From positions 310,001 to 374,000 of the forward strand of contig CAXUKO010000002.1 of NCBI GenBank assembly GCA_964251665.1: a DNA stretch of 64,000 nucleotides, given 5' to 3'. The notes beneath the pieces were generated by a model that was not told the DNA's origin, did no database searches, and saw only the letters and a list, made by a program, of their open reading frames with translations. Made by a program: the position numbers and the translations under genes. The DNA comes from JBBQLG01 sp964251665 (GTDB taxonomy: Bacteria > Bacteroidota > Bacteroidia > Cytophagales > Spirosomataceae). Positions 7,902 through 16,506 of the stretch are shown in pieces; position 1 is the stretch's first letter, and every line of letters begins with the position of its first letter.

Positions 7902-8582
7902 ATGTCCTCCCACCACATTGTGCGCGACGAACAGGAACCCGCGCTGCTGATTGCCAACGGTGCCGAATGCGATTCTGAACTGCTGGGCCAGCTTTTGGAG
8001 TGGAGCCCGACGGTGGTTGTGCTCGACAGTGCGATCTGGCGGGTGCTCGACAGGGACATCAACGTCGATGTATTGCTGGGTGATTTTGATCGGGCCGCGG
8101 ACGGTCAGGGGCTGGATCTGAACGCGGTACGGGCGCGTCAGTACCCAATTGAAATTATTCCAGCCCCCGACCAGAACAAAACCGATCTTCAGAAAGGTAT
8201 CGAACTGCTGATCGAACGGGGTTATCCGGCCGTGAACATCGTCTGGGCTACCGGTCGCCGGGCCGATCACACCATCACGAACCTGACCAGTATTGTCCGC
8301 TACAAAGACCAGATCCGCATTGTGATTTTCGATGATTATTCGAAAGTATTTCCCCTGCGCGGCACGTTCCAGAAGTGGTACGCGAAGGACACGCCTATTT
8401 CGCTGATTCCGGTCGGGGTCGTCGAAGGGGTCGTTACCGAAGGGCTATCGTATAATCTTCACGACGAAACCCTGACCTTAGGCCACCGTACCAGCAGCAG
8501 CAACTCAGCCGCTCAGGATGGTTTTGTGAAAGTCTCCGCCCGCACCGGCGATCTGCTGATTATGGAGTGTCAGGATTTATAA
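7902..8582 (+). CDS. Thiamine pyrophosphokinase
   Basis: It transfers pyrophosphate from ATP to thiamine to make thiamine diphosphate, probably in the salvage route. The 226-residue protein has the family nucleotide-binding motif LLGDFD (residues 58-63), the PDQNKTDLQKGI block (from about 89), an ATGRRADHTITNL block where most relatives have GRLDH, and the C-terminal substrate domain with a GLSYNL segment. No thiamine genes are adjacent and I see no TPP riboswitch. A perfect palindrome follows directly. Confidence 0.85.
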   Translation: MSSHHIVRDEQEPALLIANGAECDSELLGQLLEWSPTVVVLDSAIWRVLDRDINVDVLLGDFDRAADGQGLDLNAVRARQYPIEIIPAPDQNKTDLQKGIELLIERGYPAVNIVWATGRRADHTITNLTSIVRYKDQIRIVIFDDYSKVFPLRGTFQKWYAKDTPISLIPVGVVEGVVTEGLSYNLHDETLTLGHRTSSSNSAAQDGFVKVSARTGDLLIMECQDL

Positions 8583-8587
8583 CCTTT

Positions 8588-8646
8588 CAGGGTACCCAAA
8601 ACAGATGCCATATCTCCAAGATATGGCATCTGTTTTGGGTACCCTG
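8588..8646. repeat. Perfect palindrome between convergent genes
   Basis: The 28-bp arms are fully complementary and separated by only 3 nt. The position between thiamine pyrophosphokinase (ending at 8582) and the converging C25 peptidase gene (ending at 8659) suits a bidirectional terminator. The arm sequence is not found elsewhere in the window. Confidence 0.85.
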
Positions 8647-8658
8647 ACGACTTTGGAT

Positions 8659-11600
8659 TCACCGCATCAGCACTACCCGCCCCCGCAGCACAGCCCGGTC
8701 GTTCACCGGAAAATCACCTGCTTGCCATACATACAGATAGACACCGGCAGGCAACGCCGTTCCCGCATCGGAACGCCCATCCCACGGCCATTCATTGAGG
8801 CCGATTCGGGCCGGATAGCTCAGATGACGTACCGGCTGCCCATTCAGGTTGCTAATCAGCAGCGTGGTTGTTGGTGGTTGTTCGCCGGTGAGGTCAAAGG
8901 CAAATGTCGTTTGCGTCTGAAACGGATTTGGGTACACCGAAAAATGGGTCAACTGTAGCTGGTGAACAACCCGAAACCTGATCGCGTACGGAGCCGATGC
9001 ATTGCCTGCCGCGTCCTGCGCGGTGACCCGGAGTTGATACAGGCCATCGGCCATTCGGGGTAATCGGTGCTGCAGGCGAAACACATTCTGGCTATCGGCG
9101 GGCTGATAGCTGGCTCCCTGCCAGTTCACGCGCCGAAACGTACCTGTCTCCGGTTTTACGTACAAATCCATTTTTATCGTATCCTGGCGGAGCGTAACAC
9201 GGTTGTCATCAGCCACCAGCAAATCGAGCATGGGCGACGGCGATACTACGGCTCCGTTGGAAATGCGCTGCCCGTCGACCGCCACTTCCAACTGCGGGCC
9301 AGTTTGGTCGGGAGGCAGAATAAGGGGTCGGGGAGCCGAAAAATCGATGGCAAGCCGGGCTTCGTTATTGACATGGCTCGATTCGGGTAAGACGGGCGTC
9401 TGGTTGCCCGCATTCAGCGTCACGACAAACTCCGCCAGACCGGTCGGACGGTTAGAAAACCAGTAAATCAGTGTGTCCCTGAAAGCAACGGCGGGCACAC
9501 TCAGCGCAATAATCTCAGCCGGTTTCCCACGACTATATTTCCGAATCTGCACGGGCATCGTTCCTGCCCGATACTGTCCGTAGTTGGCAATCACCACCTG
9601 AATCTGTACCGAATCGCCCTGCCGGGTAACAGTTAGTCCATTGGCCGGAATCGCGTAGTCGGGTTGACTGAAAGGGAAGACACGCAGCGCCGGGTCGCCC
9701 TGTAAAACCATCTGATGAGCATTGGCAATATCGGCCGGACTGTGGTGCTGGCTCAGTACCCGCCGAATCGTTTCCTGCTGAATGATGCCAATGGGCCGAT
9801 TTAGCCAGAGACTATCATCCAATACGGTGTAAAACTGAGTAGCGTACCGGTCGAGCGCGTCCACGCTGCCAAGGTGGCTATGCGCGAGTACGGCAATGGC
9901 TCCTCGATCAGGCGTCAGGAGCCAGTCGGTGCCGAGCGTGGGTGCTCCGTAAAAGAAATTGCCGAGGGCGCAGCCATTCACGAACAGAAGCGGATACCGG
10001 CCCCGGTTACGATAGTTTTTCGTGATGTCTGAGGCAAACCCAATATCCAGATCCGTCAGCGCAAGGCTCGAATGACCAAAAAACGTCAGCAGACCAACGC
10101 CTGCATTAACGGTTCCGCTGAGATCAATGGATTCGGTCGGGGCATCGGTCTGCTTCGAGAGCGTTGTCACGTGGGCACCCAACCGGCCCGTTTTCGCCCG
10201 TTGGCCATAGGTGTCAACGAGGCTTTTGAACAGGAATAACTCCGGGGCCGACCGGCCGCCACTCAGGTGCAGCACGTTTTTTCGCCAGCTATGATCTGCG
10301 GTGTCAGACGCTGCGGATACAGTGTCAACTTCCTTTAGTTTCGCTAAATACGCCCACACCTCATCGGGTGTTCCGGCATTGATTCGGCCCGTTGGCAACG
10401 CGGGTACGTCGGGCGAAAACCCGTTTAACCCGGCTGTGAATACGGCGTCAGAGCCGGGATAACCGCCCGTCGGCACCAGGTCCAGCAACGACCCCAGCGG
10501 ATTAGTGCGAATACCTGCCGGATGCCGGCTTCGCCCAAGCAGCAGCAAATAAGCCGGTCGACCGGTACGCAGCAGTTCATCGCAAAACCGCCGGATCGCC
10601 AGCGGGGAGCGTTCACCGTAGCTGTATTGGTCGAACAATTCACTGACTGTCACGACCAGCGTATCGTGACCACCACCTGCCGCTGACGCCCGGTAGTCGG
10701 CATACGCCCGCACGGCGTTGGGTTGACCGGCCCTGTGCTGCATGAGTTGCTCGTGAGTGACGATAAGATAGTTAGCCGTATTACCCGCAAACAACCGGAA
10801 GTTAACCCGCCGAAGCGGTGGAACGGCTAAAGGGTCACCTACGCAAAACAGCGTGCGGGGTGTGGCGGTGCCGGGTATCACTATGCGCATGGAATCACCG
10901 CGTACCGATACGTTAAACCGGATGGGATTTGCTGGATTCGTAATGTCGAATAGCCGGGCCTGAGCCGGTACCTGTTCCAGCGTCAGCAGCGAACGGTTAG
11001 CGGGATTCGGCTGAAGTTGAACCGTTTTAGGTAACTGAAATCCTGCTATCGGTCGTTGCGGATAGCGAAAGCGCACATACGACACCGAGTAGCGATCCGT
11101 GTTCGTACTGGGATTGATGGCGCGGGTGCCAAAAAAGAACTGGCCATCCGGGGCTATGTCGTCCCAGCGGATTTTAGTTTGTAGTCGCGCATTGTCATAC
11201 GGCAGAAAAGCTACCGAATCAACCGGTCGGCGGGTAGTCTGGGTTGGCCCCGTGTAGGTTTCGACGAGGTGGTTGGTATAGTCACGCCCAACGAGCAGTA
11301 GGTCCATTTCGGGCGGAGGCCCGGGCCGGTAAGGCGCGGTCAGGAAAATGAACTGGTCCGCCAACTGATTCTTCTGTAGAATCGGGCCGGTGTAGCCTTC
11401 GGCCCGCTCGAAATAGCTGCTCTCCGTTTTATTGGCTAACCCGGCCGCATAACCCGGATACGACTCCGTGAACAACCGGAGCGTCTCGGACCAGACGAAC
11501 GGCTCGCGGCTAAGGCCAACTGTTACTGTATCGCGCACCGTAGCCATGCGCCGACCGTTTTCGGAGCCAATGGTCAAGAAATAAGCAGTGGTATCGGAAA

Positions 11601-11982
11601 AGAGATTGTAGTACGGATGCGGCATCCCGAGCGGCTGCTCCGACATGGCCGGACGGTACAGCATTGAGTCCAGCGTACCGTCATTGCGCTGCCCGTAGAA
11701 TTCAATAAAATCATGAGCTGCCAGGCGTCCGGCGCTGTCGCCGGAAACAAAAACAGCCTGCTCCTTTCCCCGGTGAAAGAGCTGTAGCCGGTTGGGATTT
11801 AGGGAACTGACCGGTACACCGGCATTGCTCAGGTCGGCATAGGTAATTCGGTAGAGACCCGTTTGGGCGATGGGTATTTTCCAGTAAGCCTGTCCCGGTC
11901 GTATCCACTCATGGCCAGTTGATTGCGCGTTCAGGGAACTGTTGAGAAATGGGAAAAGCAGGAGGATAAGGACTAAACGCAT
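8659..11982 (-). CDS. C25 (gingipain-type) cysteine peptidase with type IX secretion tail
   Basis: This 1107-residue exported protein has a signal peptide (MRLVLILLLFPFL ... LNAQ). A long N-terminal beta-rich region follows, then a caspase-fold C25 catalytic domain, an Ig-like repeat region and a C-terminal sorting domain. The catalytic His is expected in LTFFGHSS (about residue 636) and the Cys in FVNGCALGNFF (about 671). HQMVLQGDPALRV closes the peptidase domain. The end (FSVYPNPFQ ... GVYLYVWQAG) is a FlgD-like type IX sorting module. The domain order also fits PorU, the type IX sortase, but no porV neighbour is present, so PorU versus ordinary cargo is open. The ATG at 11982 was chosen because it directly precedes the signal peptide. 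Confidence 0.85.
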   Translation of the reverse strand: MRLVLILLLFPFLNSSLNAQSTGHEWIRPGQAYWKIPIAQTGLYRITYADLSNAGVPVSSLNPNRLQLFHRGKEQAVFVSGDSAGRLAAHDFIEFYGQRNDGTLDSMLYRPAMSEQPLGMPHPYYNLFSDTTAYFLTIGSENGRRMATVRDTVTVGLSREPFVWSETLRLFTESYPGYAAGLANKTESSYFERAEGYTGPILQKNQLADQFIFLTAPYRPGPPPEMDLLLVGRDYTNHLVETYTGPTQTTRRPVDSVAFLPYDNARLQTKIRWDDIAPDGQFFFGTRAINPSTNTDRYSVSYVRFRYPQRPIAGFQLPKTVQLQPNPANRSLLTLEQVPAQARLFDITNPANPIRFNVSVRGDSMRIVIPGTATPRTLFCVGDPLAVPPLRRVNFRLFAGNTANYLIVTHEQLMQHRAGQPNAVRAYADYRASAAGGGHDTLVVTVSELFDQYSYGERSPLAIRRFCDELLRTGRPAYLLLLGRSRHPAGIRTNPLGSLLDLVPTGGYPGSDAVFTAGLNGFSPDVPALPTGRINAGTPDEVWAYLAKLKEVDTVSAASDTADHSWRKNVLHLSGGRSAPELFLFKSLVDTYGQRAKTGRLGAHVTTLSKQTDAPTESIDLSGTVNAGVGLLTFFGHSSLALTDLDIGFASDITKNYRNRGRYPLLFVNGCALGNFFYGAPTLGTDWLLTPDRGAIAVLAHSHLGSVDALDRYATQFYTVLDDSLWLNRPIGIIQQETIRRVLSQHHSPADIANAHQMVLQGDPALRVFPFSQPDYAIPANGLTVTRQGDSVQIQVVIANYGQYRAGTMPVQIRKYSRGKPAEIIALSVPAVAFRDTLIYWFSNRPTGLAEFVVTLNAGNQTPVLPESSHVNNEARLAIDFSAPRPLILPPDQTGPQLEVAVDGQRISNGAVVSPSPMLDLLVADDNRVTLRQDTIKMDLYVKPETGTFRRVNWQGASYQPADSQNVFRLQHRLPRMADGLYQLRVTAQDAAGNASAPYAIRFRVVHQLQLTHFSVYPNPFQTQTTFAFDLTGEQPPTTTLLISNLNGQPVRHLSYPARIGLNEWPWDGRSDAGTALPAGVYLYVWQAGDFPVNDRAVLRGRVVLMR

Positions 11983-12004
11983 TAAGAACGGTGGGTCATA
12001 CTTC

Positions 12005-12067
12005 CGTCGACTTGCTTCACCAAATGCCATATTTTCAAAATATGGCATTTGGTGAAGCAAGTCGACG
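12005..12067. repeat. Near-perfect palindrome in the C25 gene leader
   Basis: Two perfectly complementary 31-bp arms flank a single base. It starts 22 bases upstream of the C25 peptidase start codon and ends 12 bases from the putative -7 box at 12079-12086. It therefore lies in the predicted 5' untranslated region of a gene, not after one. The arm sequence is unique in the window. Confidence 0.85.
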
Positions 12068-12078
12068 TTGGGTTCGTT

Positions 12079-12086
12079 CAAAAGTA
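12079..12086 (-). promoter_or_regulatory. Putative -7 box of the C25 peptidase gene
   Basis: On the minus strand this reads TACTTTTG, matching TAnnTTTG. It would place the transcript start near 12073, so the 12005-12067 palindrome would be transcribed at the very 5' end. There is no clear -33 TTTG. Confidence 0.45.
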
Positions 12087-12179
12087 GTGATTTCTATACT
12101 CCATTCGTCCGGTCAGAACCAGCAACTTATCACGGATTAACGCCGGTAATCCCAAAAATCTATATTTCTTACCAACTAC

Positions 12180-12211
12180 TTTGCATTGCATAGTACCTTT
12201 TCCTACCTTTG
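12180..12211 (+). promoter_or_regulatory. Bacteroidota-type promoter of padR-pspC
   Basis: TTTG at 12180-12183 and TACCTTTG at 12204-12211 are separated by 20 bases. This fits the -33 / -7 consensus of the Bacteroidota primary sigma factor and is the best promoter match I found. It lies about 40 bases before the padR start codon. Confidence 0.65.
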
Positions 12212-12251
12212 ACCTGTTCAATTACCCGGCCACCGCTAATCATCAGTAACA

Positions 12252-12683
12252 ATGAACATCGAGAACGCGCAGGTCCAGATGCGAAAGGGCATTCTGGAAT
12301 TCTGCATCTTACACATTATTTCGCGGGGAGAGGTGTATGCCTCCGACATGCTGGAAGAACTGACCTCGGCCCGCATCATGGTGGTCGAAGGTACCCTGTA
12401 CCCGTTGCTGACCCGGCTTAAAAACGCCGGTCTGCTCGATTATAAATGGGTCGAATCTACGTCGGGTCCACCGCGTAAATATTATATTCTGACTGAGTTG
12501 GGTCGGTCGTCGCTGACTGCCCTGAATGACACCTGGCAGGAACTGGCCGAATCGGTCAACTCGATTGTCTCGAAAACGGCGCAGCACAGTACACCCGCCA
12601 ACGGCGAAGGCTCCTTGGGCAAAACCGCCAGCGACCAGTATACGCCAATCACCCCATCAACCACCGATTTACCTAATCGCTAA
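12252..12683 (+). CDS. PadR-family transcriptional regulator
   Basis: This 143-residue DNA-binding protein has a PadR winged helix at about residues 8-95: RKGILEFCILHIIS, then VVEGTLYPLLTRLKNAGLL, then GPPRKYYILTELG. A low-complexity Ser/Thr/Pro tail follows. In Bacteroidota such regulators commonly sit just before PspC-domain genes, as here (48 bases to the next start). It probably represses its own operon and answers to an envelope signal. The inducer is unknown. Confidence 0.88.
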   Translation: MNIENAQVQMRKGILEFCILHIISRGEVYASDMLEELTSARIMVVEGTLYPLLTRLKNAGLLDYKWVESTSGPPRKYYILTELGRSSLTALNDTWQELAESVNSIVSKTAQHSTPANGEGSLGKTASDQYTPITPSTTDLPNR

Positions 12684-12731
12684 GCCCTCTTAACCAACAG
12701 GCCGGATCAGGTATCCAGTCTATCGAAAGCC

Positions 12732-15299
12732 ATGAAAAAGACCGTTAGCATCAATATCAGCGGGGTCATCTTCCACATCGAAGAGGACGGCTATGAAAAG
12801 CTCAAACAATATTTGTCCTCGATACAGCAGTATTTCTCGACTTATGAAGACAGTCAGGAAATTGTGACCGATATCGAGAACCGGGTTGCCGAAAAACTCC
12901 TGGCCAAGCAGAAACTGGCCGGTTCGCAGGTCGTTACCCTCGAAGACGTTAACGAACTCGTTGGCGCTATGGGTACCGTTGCCGACTTTGAAGCCGTTGA
13001 GGACGAGGATGTTTTCGCCAAAGAACCGCAAACCGCCAAAGCTGAATCGTCTAATTCCGGGTATAGTAACGGGCCGCGCCAGGCCGGGCCGCGTCAGGCC
13101 GGGCCACAGCCGGGCGGGTCCTACCAAACCGGAACTCAATCGCAGTACAATCCCGGCGCGGGCTCGCAGCAAACGGCGTATCCGCAGGGACCCAGGCGGC
13201 TGGTGCGCGATTTACGCCGGAAAACCATCGGGGGCGTCGCTTCGGGCATTGCCAATTACTTCAACATCGACCCGGTCTGGGTGCGGCTGAGCTTCGTTGC
13301 TTTAGTGGTTGGCCTGCCCGCTCTGAACGGCTCGGCCGGTAATCACAGGGGCGACGGGTTCTTCGGCAGCCTGTCGGGGTTCACGGTGCTGGCCTACATT
13401 GCCATGTGGATTGCCTTCCCCGGCTCCAGTACGCTGGAAGATGATAAGTCGGTGAAGAAGTTTTTCCGCAACCCGGACGATAAAGTACTCGGGGGTGTAG
13501 CCTCGGGCCTGGCTGCGTACTTCGGCGTTGATACCGGGCTGGTCCGGCTGGCGTTTGTGTTGGGCATTGTGTTCTTCGGTGTGGGTCTGCTGGCTTATTT
13601 AGTCCTCTGGATGATTGCCCCAACGGCTAAATCACTCACCGAGAAGATGGAGATGCAGGGGCGGCCCATCACGCTGACTAACATCGAACAATCCATTAAA
13701 ACGAACCTGCACCTGAGCGATGGTCCCGAAGAAAACGGAGTTACCAAAGTGCTGCTGTTCCCCTTTCGCGTAATCGCCATGCTGTTTGCCGGTCTGGGCC
13801 GGGTGCTTGGTCCGGTAGTGGGCGGGTTGGGTTCGGTAATCCGGGTGTTTGCGGGCATTATCATTCTGATGGTGGCAGCCTCTTTAACCATTGCGTGCAT
13901 GGTGATGCTGGGAGCCGGGCTGGGTATGTACACGGGCGTTCATACCGGGAATATGGATGTTCCCTTTGAACTGCTTCGCTACGATCTGAATCCCCTGATG
14001 GTGCTGGCTGCGTTTCTGGCTGGCCTGATGCCCAGCCTTGGTCTGGGTGTATTGGGCCTGACGCTCATCACCCGACGTCCGCTGTTCAGCAGTCGTACTG
14101 TACTAACGGGTTTAGGCATCTGGCTGGTCAGTATTCTGATTCTGGCCATAACGGTGCCGTCTATCGTGAATGAGTTCCGTAAAAAAGGTACGGTAGAGGA
14201 GACGAAGTTATTTACGATTGCCAATACGCCGATGCTCGATTTCGCCGATACGGACTCTGATTTCCGGCCCCGGCTCGAACTGAAAGGCTATTCCGGCCCT
14301 CAACTCAAACTGGTGGAGCAGTTTCAGGCGCGGGGCCGTAACCGGAATGAGGCCGAAGCCAACGCCCGTGCGATTCGCTATACAGTCGTGCAGAAAGATT
14401 CGACCCTCCGGTTCAACGATGAGTTTGACATTACCGGTAAAGCCCGCTTCCGTGATCAGGAGCTGCGAATGGACCTGTTTATCCCTTACGAAAAGCCTTT
14501 CCGCATGACCAAACGGTTTGCCGATTTCATCACCAACCGCTTTAGCTCAACCGAACTCGACCGGATGGAAAAAAGCCTCTGGAAGATCACCGCAGCCGAC
14601 GAACTGGTTTGTATCAACTTCCCCCGCGATCAGGATACCGATTCAGACGCGAGCCGTGATGAATCGGACGAAATGGATATAACGACGGATTTCGATAATG
14701 TATCCGATGAAGCCAGTCGTCAGTTTGCCGTGAAAAACTTTACAAATATCAATATCGCCGGGGCATTCGTGGTCAATGTAGTGCCGGGCGACAGCTTCAA
14801 CGTGGTAGCCAAAGGCCGGGACCAGGATTTTAAGGATGTGAAAGTAGAGGTTGATGGAAATACCCTGAAAGCGTACGTGGAGCGTAACGGGATGTTTAAC
14901 TGGAGCGACCGCGACCGTATCGGCCTGACCATTACCATGCCAGCGGTCGAAAAAGTTAGCCTGACGGGGGCCTCACAGGCGAAGATTTCGGGCTTCAGCA
15001 TTCAGAAACTGCTGGACGTAGAACTGACCGGAGCCTGTGTCGCTGACATCAATGCGACGGCTACGACCCTGAAACTGGCGCTGACGGGCGGATCGAGCGC
15101 CCGGTTGCAGGGCCGCGCCAATCAGTTCACGGCGAACCTGACCGGAGCCTGCAAGTTAGATGCGACCGATATGGCCATCGACCGCGCTGAGGTAGATGCC
15201 ACCGGTGCCAGTTCCGCCGAAATGGGCGCGGTGCGCTCGCTGAGTTCCAACGCTACCGGAGCCAGTAAAATCACACGGAAATCGGGTGATATTGAGTAA
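12732..15299 (+). CDS. Tandem PspC-domain membrane protein with C-terminal GIN domain
   Basis: This 855-residue inner-membrane protein starts with a cytoplasmic acidic region (residues 1-100) and a Gly/Pro/Gln linker. Two PspC domains follow, at about 158-231 and 243-300; both open with an RDxxxKxxGGVASG-type helix. Several further hydrophobic helices span about residues 340-480. The C-terminal half is soluble and ends in a DUF2807 GIN-type beta-solenoid (about 665-850), with repeated LTGA / TGAS turns. It is likely an envelope-stress partner of the PadR regulator. The stop codon is inside a 70-base perfect palindrome. Confidence 0.85.
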   Translation: MKKTVSINISGVIFHIEEDGYEKLKQYLSSIQQYFSTYEDSQEIVTDIENRVAEKLLAKQKLAGSQVVTLEDVNELVGAMGTVADFEAVEDEDVFAKEPQTAKAESSNSGYSNGPRQAGPRQAGPQPGGSYQTGTQSQYNPGAGSQQTAYPQGPRRLVRDLRRKTIGGVASGIANYFNIDPVWVRLSFVALVVGLPALNGSAGNHRGDGFFGSLSGFTVLAYIAMWIAFPGSSTLEDDKSVKKFFRNPDDKVLGGVASGLAAYFGVDTGLVRLAFVLGIVFFGVGLLAYLVLWMIAPTAKSLTEKMEMQGRPITLTNIEQSIKTNLHLSDGPEENGVTKVLLFPFRVIAMLFAGLGRVLGPVVGGLGSVIRVFAGIIILMVAASLTIACMVMLGAGLGMYTGVHTGNMDVPFELLRYDLNPLMVLAAFLAGLMPSLGLGVLGLTLITRRPLFSSRTVLTGLGIWLVSILILAITVPSIVNEFRKKGTVEETKLFTIANTPMLDFADTDSDFRPRLELKGYSGPQLKLVEQFQARGRNRNEAEANARAIRYTVVQKDSTLRFNDEFDITGKARFRDQELRMDLFIPYEKPFRMTKRFADFITNRFSSTELDRMEKSLWKITAADELVCINFPRDQDTDSDASRDESDEMDITTDFDNVSDEASRQFAVKNFTNINIAGAFVVNVVPGDSFNVVAKGRDQDFKDVKVEVDGNTLKAYVERNGMFNWSDRDRIGLTITMPAVEKVSLTGASQAKISGFSIQKLLDVELTGACVADINATATTLKLALTGGSSARLQGRANQFTANLTGACKLDATDMAIDRAEVDATGASSAEMGAVRSLSSNATGASKITRKSGDIE

Positions 15300-15364
15300 C
15301 AATTCCATCATTCCATTAGCAGACGACTTAAGTCGTCTGCTAATGGAATGATGGAATTGTTACT
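15295..15364. repeat. 70-base perfect palindrome
   Basis: Two 35-bp arms are exactly complementary with no loop, centred between 15329 and 15330. It includes the stop codon of the PspC gene and ends 3 bases before the next -7 box. Both flanking genes are on the plus strand. The sequence is unique in the window. Confidence 0.85.
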
Positions 15365-15366
15365 GT

Positions 15367-15374
15367 TACCTTTG
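15367..15374 (+). promoter_or_regulatory. Putative -7 box of the thioesterase gene
   Basis: TACCTTTG, followed by CGGCC, is a typical Bacteroidota -7 element 25 bases before the chosen start codon. The -33 position would fall inside the right arm of the palindrome and shows no TTTG. Confidence 0.5.
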
Positions 15375-15398
15375 CGGCCAGAAAACCGCATCTGTCTC

Positions 15399-15923
15399 AT
15401 GCCAAAACCAAAGCTTGCCAGTGAATCCATTACGGTGATGACCGAAATGGTGCTGCCTAACGATACCAACACGCTGCATAACCTGATGGGTGGCCGACTG
15501 CTCCATTTTATGGACATCGCGGCTGCTATTGCCGCCCAGAAACATTCAAACCGTATTGTCGTCACGGCGTCGGTGGATAACGTGTCGTTTGCCGAACCCA
15601 TCAAACTGGGTAATATCGTCACGATGAAAGCGCAGGTAACGCGGGCGTTTAACTCGTCGATGGAAGTGTTTATCGACGTCTGGGCTGAAGATATTCCGGC
15701 GGGTGTGCGAGTCAGTACCAACAATGCCTACTACACCTTTGTCGCCGTTGACCAGAGCGGTCGGCCTATTGAAGTACCGGGCGTAATTCCCGAAACCGAT
15801 GAAGAAAAGACACGATTCGACGGTGCCCTGCGTCGGCGGCAGCTACGACTGGTGCTGGCAGGCCGCATGAAACCCGAGGAAGCCACAGAATTGCGGGCGT
15901 TGTTTGCCATTGATAGTCAGTAA
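15399..15923 (+). CDS. Acyl-CoA thioesterase, hotdog fold
   Basis: This 174-residue cytoplasmic enzyme hydrolyses acyl-CoA to free acid and CoA. It matches the YciA/BACH group: LPNDTNTLHNLMGGRLLHFMDIAAAIAAQKHS carries the helix and catalytic Asn/Asp region, followed by TASVDNVSFAEPIKLGNIV and a GVRVSTNNAYYTFVAVD strand. The ATG at 15399 was chosen over one 17 codons upstream because the upstream part overlaps the palindrome and promoter. Substrate chain length cannot be told. Confidence 0.88.
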   Translation: MPKPKLASESITVMTEMVLPNDTNTLHNLMGGRLLHFMDIAAAIAAQKHSNRIVVTASVDNVSFAEPIKLGNIVTMKAQVTRAFNSSMEVFIDVWAEDIPAGVRVSTNNAYYTFVAVDQSGRPIEVPGVIPETDEEKTRFDGALRRRQLRLVLAGRMKPEEATELRALFAIDSQ

Positions 15924-16007
15924 GTCGGTAAGTTGATAAGTCGGTAAGTACCCAGTAGCGAAGCACTTACTGACTTACTGACTTACCGACTTATCAACTT
16001 ACCGACT
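15923..16007. repeat. Family D inverted repeat between convergent genes
   Basis: Two 27-bp arms match perfectly around a 31-nt loop. The arms contain AAGTCGGTAAGT-type units, and related units recur in the loop and in the hairpin at 22268-22306. It lies between the thioesterase stop and the converging NTF2-like gene, where it could terminate both transcripts. Confidence 0.8.
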
Positions 16008-16009
16008 GT

Positions 16010-16432
16010 TTACTGTTTCAGCGACTGCCACGATACCAACTGCCACTGACTGCCCTTTTTGATGTACACATCCGTGTACCGCAGTTTGAATTCGGTGGGT
16101 TTATTGTCGTTGTTCATCTTCACCGCACACACGCCGTTGATGATGGCCGTATTTCCGTATAGCCTGATTTTCTGTTCCTGGGCTTCAATAGCCGTGTAAT
16201 TGGATTTACCAGACCGGATGGCATCAATGTAGGATTGCTTATTATCGATGACGCCGGTGGAGTGAACGTAGATGACATCGGGCGCGAGGGTTTGCTCCAG
16301 TACGGCCACGTCTTTACTCACCTGAGCCGCAAACCGGCGGGTTTCCGTGTCGAGTACGGCTTTCTCATCGGTTGTCTGGGCGCGAGCCTGGATAAAAAAG
16401 GTAAGGAACAGGAGAGTCAGGAGAGGTCGCAT
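16010..16432 (-). CDS. Exported NTF2-like (DUF4440-type) protein
   Basis: This 140-residue protein has a signal peptide (MRPLLTLLFLTFFIQARAQ) followed by a single cone-shaped NTF2-like domain. The typical features are an N-terminal helix (EKAVLDTETRRFAA), DVIYVHSTGVIDNKQSYIDAIRSG, and a C-terminal sheet ending GSQWQLVSWQSLKQ. This fold is used for small-ligand binding or simple catalysis. The specific role is not known, and its export suggests a periplasmic location. Confidence 0.75.
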   Translation of the reverse strand: MRPLLTLLFLTFFIQARAQTTDEKAVLDTETRRFAAQVSKDVAVLEQTLAPDVIYVHSTGVIDNKQSYIDAIRSGKSNYTAIEAQEQKIRLYGNTAIINGVCAVKMNNDNKPTEFKLRYTDVYIKKGSQWQLVSWQSLKQ

Positions 16433-16506
16433 AGGCGTAGGGTTTGACTGAAAACGTTGAACCGTATCGGCGGTCTGGCTCCGGGTCGCCGATACTGTAA
16501 AAATCG

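Noticed and set aside
11983..12081. A 33-residue upstream extension of the C25 peptidase
   Set aside because: It would be encoded by the palindrome. The next ATG starts a normal signal peptide.
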